DNA of 64,000 bases from Eucommia ulmoides (taxonomy: Eukaryota; Streptophyta; Magnoliopsida; Garryales; Eucommiaceae). The stretch covers positions 10,180,616 to 10,244,615 of the forward strand of contig CM028333.1 of NCBI GenBank assembly GCA_016647705.1, given 5' to 3'. Shown here in pieces: positions 10,018 to 21,542 of this stretch. Position 1 is the first letter of the stretch. Each line of letters opens with the position of its first letter. The position numbers were made by a program, and so were the translations under genes. The notes beneath the pieces were generated by a model. It saw only the letters and a program-made list of their open reading frames with translations. It searched no databases and was not told where the DNA came from.

Positions 10018-12328
10018 TAGGCATCGTCCTCCGGCTCTAAGAACTCCATCTCCACATGGACAAGAGAGAAGTTAGGATACAAGTGGTGGATGGAATTCTT
10101 TGTGGCTTTATTCCCAGTTTCCAAGAAGTCTTTATCCATCTTCTCCCGAAGCTCCTAATGTCCAAGACTCTCCTTCTATTGTACCACTACCTCTGATATA
10201 CCATTCTCCCTGACCCGGGCAACAGTGGCCTAAGACTTCTGCTCCTGGTCTTTCGCGCATTGCTTATAGGAGGCTAACTCGACCTCAAGCTTTTAAATAT
10301 GTAACTTGAGATTTTGTCAATCAGCTTGGAGTTCGAGATTCTCTGTCCAAAGAGTGGACAGATCGGCGTAGAGTCTGGCCTCTACCTTGTCACTCTTCTT
10401 GAGGGAGGCTTGATAGGAGTCCAGCTCGGTAAGGAGTCCGCCCTCAGAAAAGATCTGGTCTGCCAGCCAGTGATATTGAAAGACAACCTATCAAGATAAA
10501 TAAGTTAGGTAGATAAGAACAGGTTCGAGAAACTCAAAAGGGTTTGCAAATAATCTAAGTATTGAGAAAGAGTAAAGTACTTACCCCTATTAGGTTTATG
10601 TAGACATCCCCAGCAAGCCGCTCAAGGCTGGTGCCTATAATATTTTTTATGTCAACTGGAGGGGTCACCCAACCCAGGAACCCCGGTGCTAGCACTGGGT
10701 TGTCCAGTAGGCGAGTGTTGATCTCCACCTCAGTATTTCTGACTCCAAAGTAATTAGGATAAGGATCTAGAGAATAGGAGCAGCTAGTGTTGGATTAGAA
10801 GGACATTTTCTCTTTTATTTGCCTTACTTAGTTAGTCTCCGGTAAGGCGCTTGCCCTTCTCCTGCGGAGTCACCCTGGTATCCGGCCCCTGTGCGCTGGG
10901 ACCAAACTCTCTAGTCTTCGCCTTAGTGAGTCGAAGGCTGGGAAGGTGGTGCACCCCCTAAGAAATTTATCCCAGTTTAATAGTGGAGCTCTCCGTGGCC
11001 CCAACCTTTCTCAACAAAGCAACATTGTCCATTCTTTTCAAGAAATCACGACTCAGAATATCGAACATTAGACATAAAAAATGAATGATCAGAAAAAATT
11101 CTTACTATTCTCAGGCCTCGATAGAAGCTCAACAAGGGCCAGAGATGAGTCTCGGTAGAAGTGAATGTCGATAGAATGGAGCTCAGCAACTCGTTTACGT
11201 AGTTGAGGGGTGTCCTCAAGTTCCTCTCTCTCATCACAGTGATTTCAGGATACAGCTCATATGCCTTGTGCAACTTTTTACCCGGTTTCTTACTCTTTGT
11301 AAAAACGAGGCAGGAACCTAATAAGTGAAAAGTGTATGGAGTACCGTTCTCTCAATTACCCCCAAAATTTCCTTTCCAATTTGTCCCCAGTGTCACTGAA
11401 TGGGATTCGAGTAATCTTCTTCATTAGGGCCGAACTTTCTGTCGTGACCACCAAGGTAAAAATACCTCGATTTCCACTTTGGCACGCAGGCATCTATGTT
11501 AGTTAGAAATATTGACCTAGAGGACACGTAGCACCACTCGGAACCTGACGGCAGAGACTTGGTAGAGAAAAGAGCAAGAAAACGTTCTAGGCTCGGCTCA
11601 ATCTCTTCCGCCTTGAAAATAATGTAAGTTGCTATCACTATTTTCATACTGCCCAAAGCCAGCTGTGATGGACACAAACCAAGCTCTTTGTAGACCGTTC
11701 AGACCAAAGGGTGAATGGTAAAGAAAAGTTTGGTAACCAGCTAGTGGAAAAACACCATAATGATGCCCAGGGGTGGCTGGTATGTCCTTTGGTCAGCATA
11801 AGGGATCCTCGTCTTAACGGAACCCGGGAAAGTAAATAGACTACAAGCTTTCACCAAATCCTTCTTGGTTACATTAGACAAAAGATCCCTAAGAAGACTT
11901 CATACGGGAACAACAGAGTGTAGAATCTCTGGTCCAGGACCACAGATGGGCCACGACACCAGGAGAATCGCCCGGAAGAACACCATATCTGTTACGCGAT
12001 CCTCCTCATCTGGAATAGCCACGAAGATGAGCTCCCACGAGGAACCTTCTCTCCCATCCATGCCAGGGTAACCGACCATGGATACCAAGTCGGCCAAGAA
12101 GGGTCTTCTCTTGGGCGAGGGTGTTCGAACTGTCAGATAAGAAGAAGGCAAGCTCAAAGCTCCCGTGCACCATTCGGTATCCCCGGGAGTATGAGAGTCT
12201 CGCTCCGACGCACTAAAGCCTGAGTTGCTCCCTGAGTCGTTCCCAGAAGAAAAAGAATATTCGGAACTAGAAATGCAAGAAAATATTTCGAAATAAAAGA
12301 AAGAGTATCGTGCAAAGAAATTTCTCAA
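10018..12328 (-). pseudogene. Antisense ORF of the Tat element (putative gypsy-type transposon domain), broken
   Basis: The minus strand carries a long gene remnant opposite to gag-pol. It begins MRNFFARYSFF with a serine/acidic-rich stretch (12328-11900). It continues with a conserved middle that reads CPSQLALGSM, IEPSLERFLALFSTKS, WCYVSSRS and KWKSRYFYLGG (11677-11393), the pattern catalogued in plants as a putative gypsy-type transposon protein. It closes with YPNFSLVHVEMEFLEPEDDA and a stop at about 10018. At least three frame breaks are present. Tat elements such as Grande carry an antisense ORF in this place; its function is unknown. The region between about 10040 and 10500 has a helical, charged character consistent with coiled coil. 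Confidence 0.7.
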
Positions 12329-12376
12329 AGAGAATGTCCAGATAAGTTGAATGAGTTTGAATAAATTTATCTCTCT

Positions 12377-12385
12377 CTATTTATA
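12377..12385 (-). promoter_or_regulatory. TATA box for the antisense ORF
   Basis: On the minus strand TATAAATAG, preceded by TTCT and followed by AGAGAGA, lies about 50 bases upstream of the antisense ATG at 12328. This is a textbook plant TATA spacing for a short 5' leader. It implies the antisense gene had its own promoter within the element's 3' spacer. Confidence 0.6.
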
Positions 12386-12799
12386 AGAAAACAAGCCCCT
12401 GGATTGACAAGTATGTCCATAGGCGCGCTGAGCGCGTATGTGCACCACCTAGGTACGCTGAGTGCGCATGCGGGCTATCTAGGAACGTATGGTGTGCCAG
12501 TTAACCCCTTTGGGGGCCAACAATCACACTTGCCCCAAAGGGGGGCCTGCAGGCGCTGGCCCAAGGGTTAGGAACAGGGCTAGCCCCAACCGGGACAACG
12601 CATCTGGCCTGGCGTTGAGTGGTTCGCCCTCTAACCATCCAGTAGGGTTGTCGGGTGCCTTTATAATATGGGCCTGACTTGACCCCTTGTGTGCTCGTCT
12701 CGCGCTCCCCTCCGAGACGTGACTTTATTTTTTCTACGGTGAAAATCAATCCACACTAAGGGTTGCCCACGATAAACGGGTGTCACCCTAAAAATCGAT

Positions 12800-13130
12800 G
12801 AAATTCAAGGTCACCATGCCGTGCTACCTGACCCTGGACCCTAGCCATATGGGAACTTATTTCAAATTAGCTCCTAAAAAAAAAAAATCAACCGTAGGAA
12901 AAGTGCCACCCAAAAAATTGAAAAAATTTGAGGCCGCCCTACCGTGCTACTTTACCATGGACCTTGTCCATATGGGAGTCTATTTAAAATTAGCTCCTAA
13001 AAAAAAGTTAACTGTTGAAAAAGTGTCACCCAAAAAATTGAAGAAATTTGGGGTTGCCCTTGGCTGTATTGGAGCCTATTTCAAATTAGCTCCTCAGAGA
13101 AAGCTAACTCTTGGAAAAATGTGGACCATA
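12800..13130 (+). repeat. Three-copy tandem repeat in the Tat 3' region
   Basis: The block TTYAAATTAGCTCCT is followed by an A- or purine-rich run, then AACTSTTGGAAAAAGTG-CACCCAAAAAATTGAA. It recurs with starts at about 12861, 12984 and 13080 (spacings 123 and 96 bp). Between the units sits CCRTGCTACYTBACC-TGGACC--GYCATATGGGA. Short tandem arrays close to the 3' LTR are common in Tat elements. Confidence 0.75.
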
Positions 13131-13186
13131 AGTGTTTCTCGTGCTGCGAGGTCTCTAGGACGCTCGTTCTAGCCGAAAATTGATAT

Positions 13187-13290
13187 CCCTGACCGTCTCT
13201 CTTTTCGGGCACCACTAAGTCAGCATTTGGGACCCAACCACGTGTCTGTCCTCGTAGTGACATGGACGCACTTCGGAATCTGAGCGCGAC
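13187..13290 (+). repeat. 3' LTR of the Tat element, first part
   Basis: From TTTTCGGGCACCACTAAG at 13202 this matches 1744-1830 of the 5' LTR, including GGGACCCA-CCACGTG and TCCTCGTAGTGA. The left edge is uncertain by about 15 bases. It breaks off at 13290 where the inserted LTR element begins; the last 5 bases (gcgac) are the target duplication. Confidence 0.75.
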
Positions 13291-13357
13291 TGATAGGTGT
13301 GATCCACCTACATATTTTCAAACCGAATTAAGTTGGTTTTCGAGCATTTATATAGTA

Positions 13358-13403
13358 CTACCGTATAACCCGTGCTTGAAGGCACGGGTTGTGAAACAAC
13401 AAA

Positions 13404-13489
<86 letters not shown>

Positions 13490-16400
13490 ATTTTGTCATA
13501 ATTTTCTTTATATATACAATATTTTGTACCTATTTTATTTAACATTAATAATGACTAACAATTAAATATCAATAATAACTAACAATCGAGATTAAAATTT
13601 GTACCGATTAAAATAAGAGACATAGAAAAAGTAATTCGCAAGTAAGAAATAAATTATATTCTAAATTATATGAGAAAATAAGTATCATTTCACTCATATT
13701 ACCTATTCCTAATATTTATATTGAAATCACACACAGAGAGAGAGAGAGAGAGAGCGAGACGACTAAAAGAAATAATAATCAATTAAAACCTCTGTTTATA
13801 CCATAATCATTACAACTCAAACAACAATAACTACAATTGAAACTAAACAAAATCTACAAAGAAAAGAAAACTAATAATCAACTAAACTTCATAAAACATA
13901 TGCATTACAAATAAAACAGAATACCAATTTCCCCTTGATACTAAATAAAATTTATAGAGAGAGATTTTCAAAAACTATTGATCAAGAACTTTTAATACCA
14001 AACATTACAAATTGAATACAATGTCAAGCGTAAGATTATTACTTGTTGAAAGTAAACAAAAGCTATAGGGAGACTTTAAAAAACTATTGATCAAAAAAAT
14101 CTCATTTAATATCATAAGCATCACAAATCAAACACTATTTTAAATTGAACAAATTATGAAATACAACAAAATCACTATGAACCATAAAATGAAATTAAAA
14201 TCTTGTATCATACAGTAAGATGCTCAATACAAATTTAAATACAAAAAATTGAGATAATCATATTGTACTTTCAAATAAACACTAATTTCTAATGACTTAT
14301 CCACAATCCAAGCCAAGACATAATGATATAAAATAAATTCAATATAAACACATTAACACCTTTTGCTTCTTAATTGTCCAACTTTTGATGGTAAAATTTA
14401 TTACATCAAGAAAACAATATCATCCTTAAACTCAATGTTCCATGTTAAGCACCGATTGTCACTGTTGCACATGTGGAAGAACCAAAACTTTTTAACTGAC
14501 TATAATCATAGCTGATGAGGCAAATTTCAAGCACATAATGTTAAATGTGCACAACAACCTAATTAATGGCTGATATGAAATTATTCGTTTGAAAAAAAAC
14601 TCTAGCATAAACTTTCAAATAAATCAATCACATTGAAACATTACTTCAAGAAACATTAGCACAAATTTTTGGCTTAATAGACACGATTAACGTGTGGTTG
14701 TGAAATCTTGATACAAACAAACCTAGTCATAATGGCCAAGGTAATGTAATAACACTCGAATCATGTATGAGAAATACAATGAAAAAAAAAATAGAAGGCT
14801 ACCACCCATAATGTTTATATCAATTTACAGACGCCATCAAAATTTTATATATCGGTTGGTGCTAAATAAATATTACCAAAATTACAAACTAATCAATTCA
14901 CAATTACGCACCAGAAATTCTGTGGGTTAAGTCAAGCAGTTGAATTCCTCAACATAAGCTAGCGAAAGTTCGTCATCACTTGTTGGTCTCATGTCTGTAC
15001 AGACCTGAACCAATTTAATATGCATAATTTAATAGAACAATTATGAAACAGATAGAAATATTTCCCTAATACCCCAACCTGTAGCACCTATCATCATATT
15101 TCTTAGAATTGTATTTTACACCAAGAAACTTGGAACATAAACAAAAATATAGAAACAAAGATAAATGTTTTTGTTTCATTCTATGCTTTTCTAGAAACAG
15201 AACATAAATATATTTTTTTGCACCACATTCTTGTTTATGTTCCAAATTATTTAGGAATATTAGAAAATGACTACTACCTAAAAGAATTGTAAACAGTGAC
15301 CATTATACAATTATCTATAATGGTCACTAAATGGTCATTGTCTACTGTAAGTGGTCAAACTAAAATTAACAGAAATAGGAAAACTAATCCTTTTTTTTTT
15401 TCCCTGCAATTTTGTTCTAGAAAAAACCAAAAAAGGGGGAAAAATATTGAAACAATCATACGGTGCCTTAACAACAAATTAACACCAAATTCCACATTAG
15501 ATCCAATGAAAGCTTCAACAAAAAAAAAAAATCAAAATCAACCATTTCTTGACCAGTGTGTTCGGCGATAGAAGCGCCGATGGCGTGGAAAGAAAGAGGG
15601 AGGGAGGAAAAGAAAAGAACTACACAGATCTGACTTGAGGAATCAATTAGAAGTAATCGGATCTCCAGCAACATGGATGCATACCATCATTTTCCGAAAT
15701 AAGCGATTGAAGAAGGAGAAGGCGTCATCGCAAGAGACGGAGTACCGTCGGCATGTTTGTTCCCACATTTTAACATCCAAAACATAATACTGAGCTTGTA
15801 CCTGTACATAGCCAGTATCAAAAGTCTGTTTGTTCCCATATTTCTGCAAAATCCATCACAAATTCACAATACTCTTACCAACAAAACTTATAGCAAAGTG
15901 TTTCGATTTAAATATAAAATGGTAAAAAATAATTATCCTATTAAAGATCTAATTTTTAGCTTAGTAATATTACTAACTGAAATCATTTAGGAATGATTGT
16001 AAAATATACTAAGATTTGTTTAAGAATGTTTCCAAATCTAGATTTTTGAATAATTAATTGTTAAAAAAATTTAGAATGATGCTACTGCTAAAAAAGTGAA
16101 ATGATTTTGTAGCTAAAAAACCCATATGAAAAAAACAACTAAAGTATCATATCTCGCACCTGATCAGGAAGTAAACTGTGAAGGGAGCTCCCAATCTCAA
16201 TTCAAAATCTTCCAATCTCGATGGCTGCAGAGTAGTAAAATTAGAGACAAAATTGACATTAAACCATAGATTCATAGATGAGGATTCAAAGAAATGAATG
16301 CTAATAAAAAGTGGAGAACATACAAAAAAAAAAAAAAAAAAAGACAAAATAATTAACAGAATAAAGAAAGAATAGAAAAAATATTAAAAAATACCAAATA

Positions 16401-17693
16401 ATCAAAATTGAATCTTAAACATATAAGTTCTTTTGGTAGGCAAATAATAAACAATAAACTCAAAATTAACTTCACTTTCTAATACGACTGTGCAAATGAA
16501 TGATAAATACATGAGTTTAAAAAAAAGGATCATATCACATAATGAGTAACATTGTGAATAGATCTTACTTCATCTCAAGAACATCAAGCCAACTTCATCT
16601 CCATACCTGGATCTATGGAAAATAAAAAGAAAAAATCAAATTTAGTGGATAAATTTCGCAAAAAATTGAATGAAATCAGAAACTAAAAAGGCAAGTCAGA
16701 TTCAACCAAGTTGGTGGAAAATAAATTAGCAAAAATAAACCGCAATTCATAGATCAAAACATAAATTGGTTATCTGATTTTCATATTGTAGAATTATTCC
16801 CGTTAAAAATCAAAACCCTAAATCAGATAGGTAAGAGCGAGAGAGATGAGAGTACCTGTGATTAGGGATGAATATAGAAACGAAGCTTTGCGTCGCTGAG
16901 AAGCTTGAGATAGAGAATTTTTAATGGACAAAGGAATAAAATCAAAACAAATATGAGAAAATTAAGGGATGACAGAAAAGATGGTAGGTAATGGTGCGTG
17001 CGTGAGAGGAAGAAAGTGCATACCTGAGCGATGATGTCCGGTGATGGAACAGTGATGACAGCTATGGCCGTGCGTGGCAATGCCCGGCGATGGAGCAGCT
17101 AAGACGTTCATGGTGGTGGGTGGCGATGCGCGGCGATGGAGCAGCGATGGTGGTGGTTTCGTAGATCTAGGAAATCAATTTTAGATTTAGCCAAAATAAA
17201 CACAAAGAAGACGGCTGTCGGTGGCAGATCAAAGCAAAAATAAACACAGAGAGGGTGATGAAAAAGAGAGAGAGGTCGATTGGTCATAAATCGGACCAAA
17301 GAAAACCCAAATCTAGCCAAATTGGACTTTGATCTGGCCAAATCTGGACACTTGAAGTCAGGAGATGGCATCTCTAGAGTGGTTGAGACCGATGATGGTA
17401 GAGACGATAGTTCTGCGATGGGTCGACGCCAGGCAGCAAAAGAGACGACAAATGGGCAAGCAGGCAGCTATGGCGATGGATGGTGCCGTGGATGAATAAA
17501 TCTGCAAAAGAGGGATGAGAGAGATGTACCTGCACTACAGCGAGAACGACGATGATGGATAGACTCGTGATGACATGTAAGGGTGGACGACAATGGATTG
17601 GGTGGAGTGAGAGCGACGGAGACGGCGATGGCGGTGGCGGTGGCGATGGCCATGGTGGCGGTTGGCCGATTTCAGTGGCGACGTCGGAGGTGG

Positions 17694-17733
<40 letters not shown>

Positions 17734-17898
17734 GAGGGTTGGGGAAGAGAGTAAGCATGAGAGTAAGAGACTACGGCTCCAAGCCCTAAAAACTATATGT
17801 TGTATAATATAAAAGTAATCCAACGGCTAGAAATATCTTTTATGTTTGTCTCTTGATTCGACGATTCTCTTTATAAGTGAACTGATTTATTATATAAA
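13358..17898 (-). mobile_element. Non-autonomous Helitron, copy 1
   Basis: The exact borders come from comparing the split LTR with the intact LTR: insertion between A and T, as Helitrons require, with no target duplication. On the minus strand it starts TTTATATAATAAATCAG (17898) and ends with the hairpin ACCCGTGC-CTTCAA-GCACGGGT followed by TATACGGTAG (13358). Copy 2 at 27041-30790 shares both ends and most of the interior, for example the blocks near 14460-14560 and 15290-15370. No Rep/helicase ORF is present. The interior includes a (TA)n array (about 13410-13489), (AG)n tracts and GC-rich trinucleotide-like repeats (about 17580-17700). No captured gene could be recognised. Confidence 0.88.
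13364..13392 (-). other. Helitron copy 1 3'-terminal hairpin
   Basis: AACCCGTGC TTGAAG GCACGGGTT forms a 9-bp stem a few bases inside the Helitron end, the position of the rolling-circle termination hairpin in this transposon class. Confidence 0.8.
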
Positions 17899-18370
17899 TT
17901 TTATTATGTTTTAATTAGTTTTCATACTTTTTGTATAAATCAGATGTGTAGGGTAAAAAGATAGAAAACTGGAACGAAAACGATGAGATTGAACCAAAAG
18001 TGATCGAAGAACGGTGGAAAAACAAGCTCGGAGGCAAAATTGTGAAACAAGTCCACCGCCGCGGCGTCCAGACCACCGCCGCGGCGGTGAAGTTATTGAG
18101 AAAAGAACAAGTGTTACTGATGGACCATTGCCTAGGCAGAGAAATCCAACGCCTAGGCAGAAATCCAGCAGAGGAAATAAAAATAGGCTACTGACAGCCC
18201 ACCGCCTAGGCAGAAATTCAGCAGATTGTTCTTCCTAAGCCACCACTGTTTTTATCACCGCGGCGGTTACAAACCGACCTACCTTCGCCTAGGCGGAGGA
18301 TCCCTTCGCCTAGGCAAAGACCCTCTGCATAACCTAGATATTTTTAGGATATTTTTTGAGATATTTTGTT

Positions 18371-18378
18371 TATAAATA
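18371..18378 (+). promoter_or_regulatory. TATA box of the non-autonomous LTR
   Basis: TATAAATA, followed by CTATCCCCTCTCCC, is conserved in both LTRs (second copy at about 22109-22117). It probably marks the U3/R boundary. Confidence 0.6.
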
Positions 18379-19547
18379 CTATCCCCTCTCCCTTCCTTGT
18401 GAACCCCTCCCCCCCCCCCCCCCAAGCCATTTGGGCACCTTATGCCATATTTAGGCTAGGATTTAGGAGTTTTAGAGGTGAAGCTCACATCCTGAAGTGG
18501 AGAAGACGGCGAATCGATCGTTGAGCATTTTTAGTGGTTTATCTTCGGACGAGGTTAAGTTCTTCTGTTGTTTTTCCTTATTTCTTTATCTTAGGATTAT
18601 GAGAGAATGCTTATATTGTTATTTCATTGTAAATGCGTCTAAGACCATAGCTAAACATGGATTGTAGTAGGGATTAACACTATATTTATAAATACGTTGT
18701 TTGGATGATTTCGGTGTTTCGTTTGTGATTGTTCTTCGTAGTTTGATTGTATTTATCGTATTGTTTGTTTATCATGCTTAGTTAGATAAATGGATAATAC
18801 GGGGTTTTGACAACCCCCGGATTCGGATTTGGGTAAACAAACGCCACGATTCTATAACCTGGTCGAGGTTTGAATCGTGGACAATCGATGACATTGGGGC
18901 AAGACTAACACGACCTAGGGACGTTAAGAAGTTGAGGGGGACTTCTTCGTTGACTCGAAGTCACGTTATATCCCTCGTCTTACACTCGGGAGAGGTGGCG
19001 AAGGAGTTTTAGAATGGAGATTGTCGATAGGGTAAAGACAACGCACAATCCAATGACCCGGTCTGGAGTTGGATTGTGTGCAATCAATGACGCTGGGCGA
19101 GACTCACGTGACCTAGAATTGTTAAGACATTGAGGGGGACTTCTTCGTTGACTCGAAGTCATGTATTCTCCCGTCTTACACTCAGGAGAGGTGGCGGTAG
19201 AGTTTACTTACCGAGGTTGTCAAATGGGTCGAACACTGTAAACGTGAGTAAATTGACATCGAACACGTATTTGTAAGCATATTAATCCCTAAGCAATTCT
19301 TTACCCTAAAACATATTATCATATTAGTGTAGTTAATTTAGGTTATATTAGTATTAGTTTAATTAATTAAATACATTTATTTTTTGCCTAGATAAAGTTG
19401 GGTCACGACATATGCGGTATTCGATAGTAACGACACCAATCCCTGTGGATACGATAACTCGATCTTAACGATCACACTATACTAAAACTTAGACCTCGTA
19501 TACTTGCGAGTGTAAGTAGCGGCATATTTCACGTCTTACCAAGTTTT

Positions 19548-19566
19548 TGGTGCCGTTGCCGGAGAT
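19548..19566 (+). other. Primer-binding site, tRNA-Asp type
   Basis: TGGTGCCGTTGCCGGAGAT begins 7 bases after the LTR. It matches 17 of 19 bases of the sequence complementary to the 3' end of plant tRNA-Asp(GTC), the primer commonly used by Athila/Tat elements. Confidence 0.75.
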
Positions 19567-21524
19567 TGGTTTGATGTTATTGCCGGAGAAATGCGGTAAT
19601 GGATGGAGACTTAAGTTTTAGATAGGAGAAGCAAGTGTATCGTATTTTTGTCGAGGATTGGCAAAGTTGTTATTATTGATATTGTGTGTAAATGACTTAA
19701 TTTTACTTTAGGCATTTCTTTTATATATAATTTTTGTTTGTAGTTTTGTTTTTGTTTTTGTTTCTTATGCAGGGTACTTGGCGATATTAGATTGACGGGT
19801 ATTGATGCATCCCATTCGACGGGATTCCAATCCGTTTTATGTTGCTTGGCCAAGCACATAAGCCGGTGAGGCATTTCGTTGAAGATTGAGCCATTCAAAG
19901 CAAAATCTCACCAATCTTGAGGACGTTTTGAAAATTTCAGGTCGAGGACATTAAACCACACGCTTCTTGGGAGGCAACCCAAGGTCAAATAAGTTAAATC
20001 TGTTACATCCGACTTGAATCGGAGGTGAGATCCTCTCGCCTCCCAAGTAAGTGTTCTAAACACCCTTCGTCAGCATACTTTAATTTTATATGTTGAGAAT
20101 GATGATTGGGATCGCTGAGAACACTATCCGTTTTAAGTTCGGAAGTGATGTGTAGTATTTAGTATTTTTAGTTTATGTGTTATCGGTTTCTCGTATTGCA
20201 TGTGTGTTTAGGTTAGAATGTGTTTATATTTTTGTTGTTGTTGTATGTTGAGTTTTGCGTTCATCTGGGCCATTACCAGATGATGATAATTACCCTTGGT
20301 TGTTTTCGAAGTCAAGGGTAATACCTATGCATGTGTGATTCTGTGTGCTTGACTATGCTTTTTAGTAAAAATTATTGTAGATCCTAATTTGCACGGGTAC
20401 ATAGACTCAATGTATAGTTATTCAATTGATTTGAGAACGATTATCGATTAGCCAAATTAATGACATATTAAGGATTCTATAACTTGATTGAGCGGAAGCT
20501 TGAGGCGAAATCCTAGGCGAGGTAGTTCAGGAGACGTGATTTAGGCATTCGTTTTATCGCTTGAGCCTTTTTAAGCCTACCTTGTAATATGTTTATCCCT
20601 CGTTACCCTGTCGAATCCTAAATGAAAATTCAATTGAGAACACATAAACTAATACCATGGCCAGTTAACCTTTTTCCAAACCTAAATCACTAAATTTAAG
20701 AGCACATTTGAGTTAATCAAGCTAGCAATTATAAATACTACTTGATGTGAGCGGTTGGATTTAGGGCGAACTTCTAATTGGTTCGGTATTTGAGTACTCA
20801 CTTGTCATTTTTCATTTGTATTTCACACACCTCTTCAATTGTAACAATCAAATAAGTTTGGGGGTGTATTCATTGAAAAGAAAAAAAAAATAAAAAAAAA
20901 ATCAAATGTATATACGGTTTTTATTTCCATTTCTTTTGACAAGTGAGTACTATGGTCTTAAATGCATGTTCGAGATTGTTTCCAATCTAAGTATGGGGGT
21001 TCGAGAGTAAATGTGCCAAACGTTGAACCTTGGGTAACGTTATGTTAACAACGTTAACCCATTTTCTATTCCAAATTACCCTTGGCCAAATATTCCATAA
21101 CCGAACCAAGTCCTTCTGATCTTTTTGAACTCCCAAGTCTATATTAGTGGAGAGTAGACCCCAATCAGGCATATGGAAATCCTAGTACTTCATGGTCTAA
21201 GTCATGAATTTCGTTGGGGGATAATCCAATCCTATAGTTACATTATTGAGTCACGCACTAACACGCATACATGATCTAGAATAGCGTTCACCATTATTGT
21301 ATGTTAAAATTCTAGAACCACATGATGTGTTTTACCGCTTGAACTCGATATAACTGGCAGTTATTGAGGGACAAAAATAAATAGGCCATTAGAAGAAGTA
21401 AAAACTCGCATGTTGTTATATTTAGATTGTTTTTAGGACGTTTGTTATTTAATTCATTTAGTTGTATTTTTCATTTTCGTGTGTGTGTTTGACTCGAGGT
21501 GTTTGACTCGAGGATTAGCCAAAT
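19567..21524 (+). other. Non-coding internal region of the non-autonomous LTR element
   Basis: No gag or pol similarity is visible in any frame. One landmark is CTTCTTGGGAGGCAACCCAAGG at about 19963-19984, a hairpin-forming string also common near the 3' end of Athila/Tat internal regions. The rest is AT-rich with short poly-A runs (about 20880-20900). Confidence 0.65.
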
Positions 21525-21542
21525 TCCAAGTTTGGGGTTATT
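21525..21542 (+). other. Polypurine tract before the 3' LTR
   Basis: AAGTTTGGGGTTATT directly precedes the LTR start TGATAGG at 21543. The AGTTTGGGG string is the usual plus-strand priming tract in Athila/Tat relatives. Confidence 0.55.

Larger units (their letters stand above)
13291..19541 (+). repeat. 5' LTR of the non-autonomous element, split by a Helitron
   Basis: The LTR is made of 13291-13357 and 17899-19541 (1710 bp together), closely matching the 1723-bp 3' LTR. The Helitron sits exactly between GTA and TTTTATTATG, which are contiguous in the 3' LTR at 21609-21613. A TATA box (TATAAATA) is at about 18371-18378. Upstream of it are many GC-rich palindromes, and downstream is a 198-bp tandem duplication (about 18800-19200). 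Confidence 0.85.

Noticed and set aside
13262..13545. ORFs rich in alternating I-Y on both strands
   Set aside because: They are translations of a (TA)n microsatellite inside the Helitron; similar artefacts occur near 40.9, 43.4, 53.7 and 59.2 kb.
17374..17823. 149-codon minus-strand ORF and overlapping plus-strand ORFs
   Set aside because: They lie in GC-rich GGCGATGG repeats and an (AG)n tract with all frames open; no domain pattern, and not kept in Helitron copy 2.
18980..19162. 60-codon minus-strand ORF conserved at 22704-22886
   Set aside because: It is conserved only because both positions are the two LTRs of the same element, and it lies across the internal duplication; no protein features.
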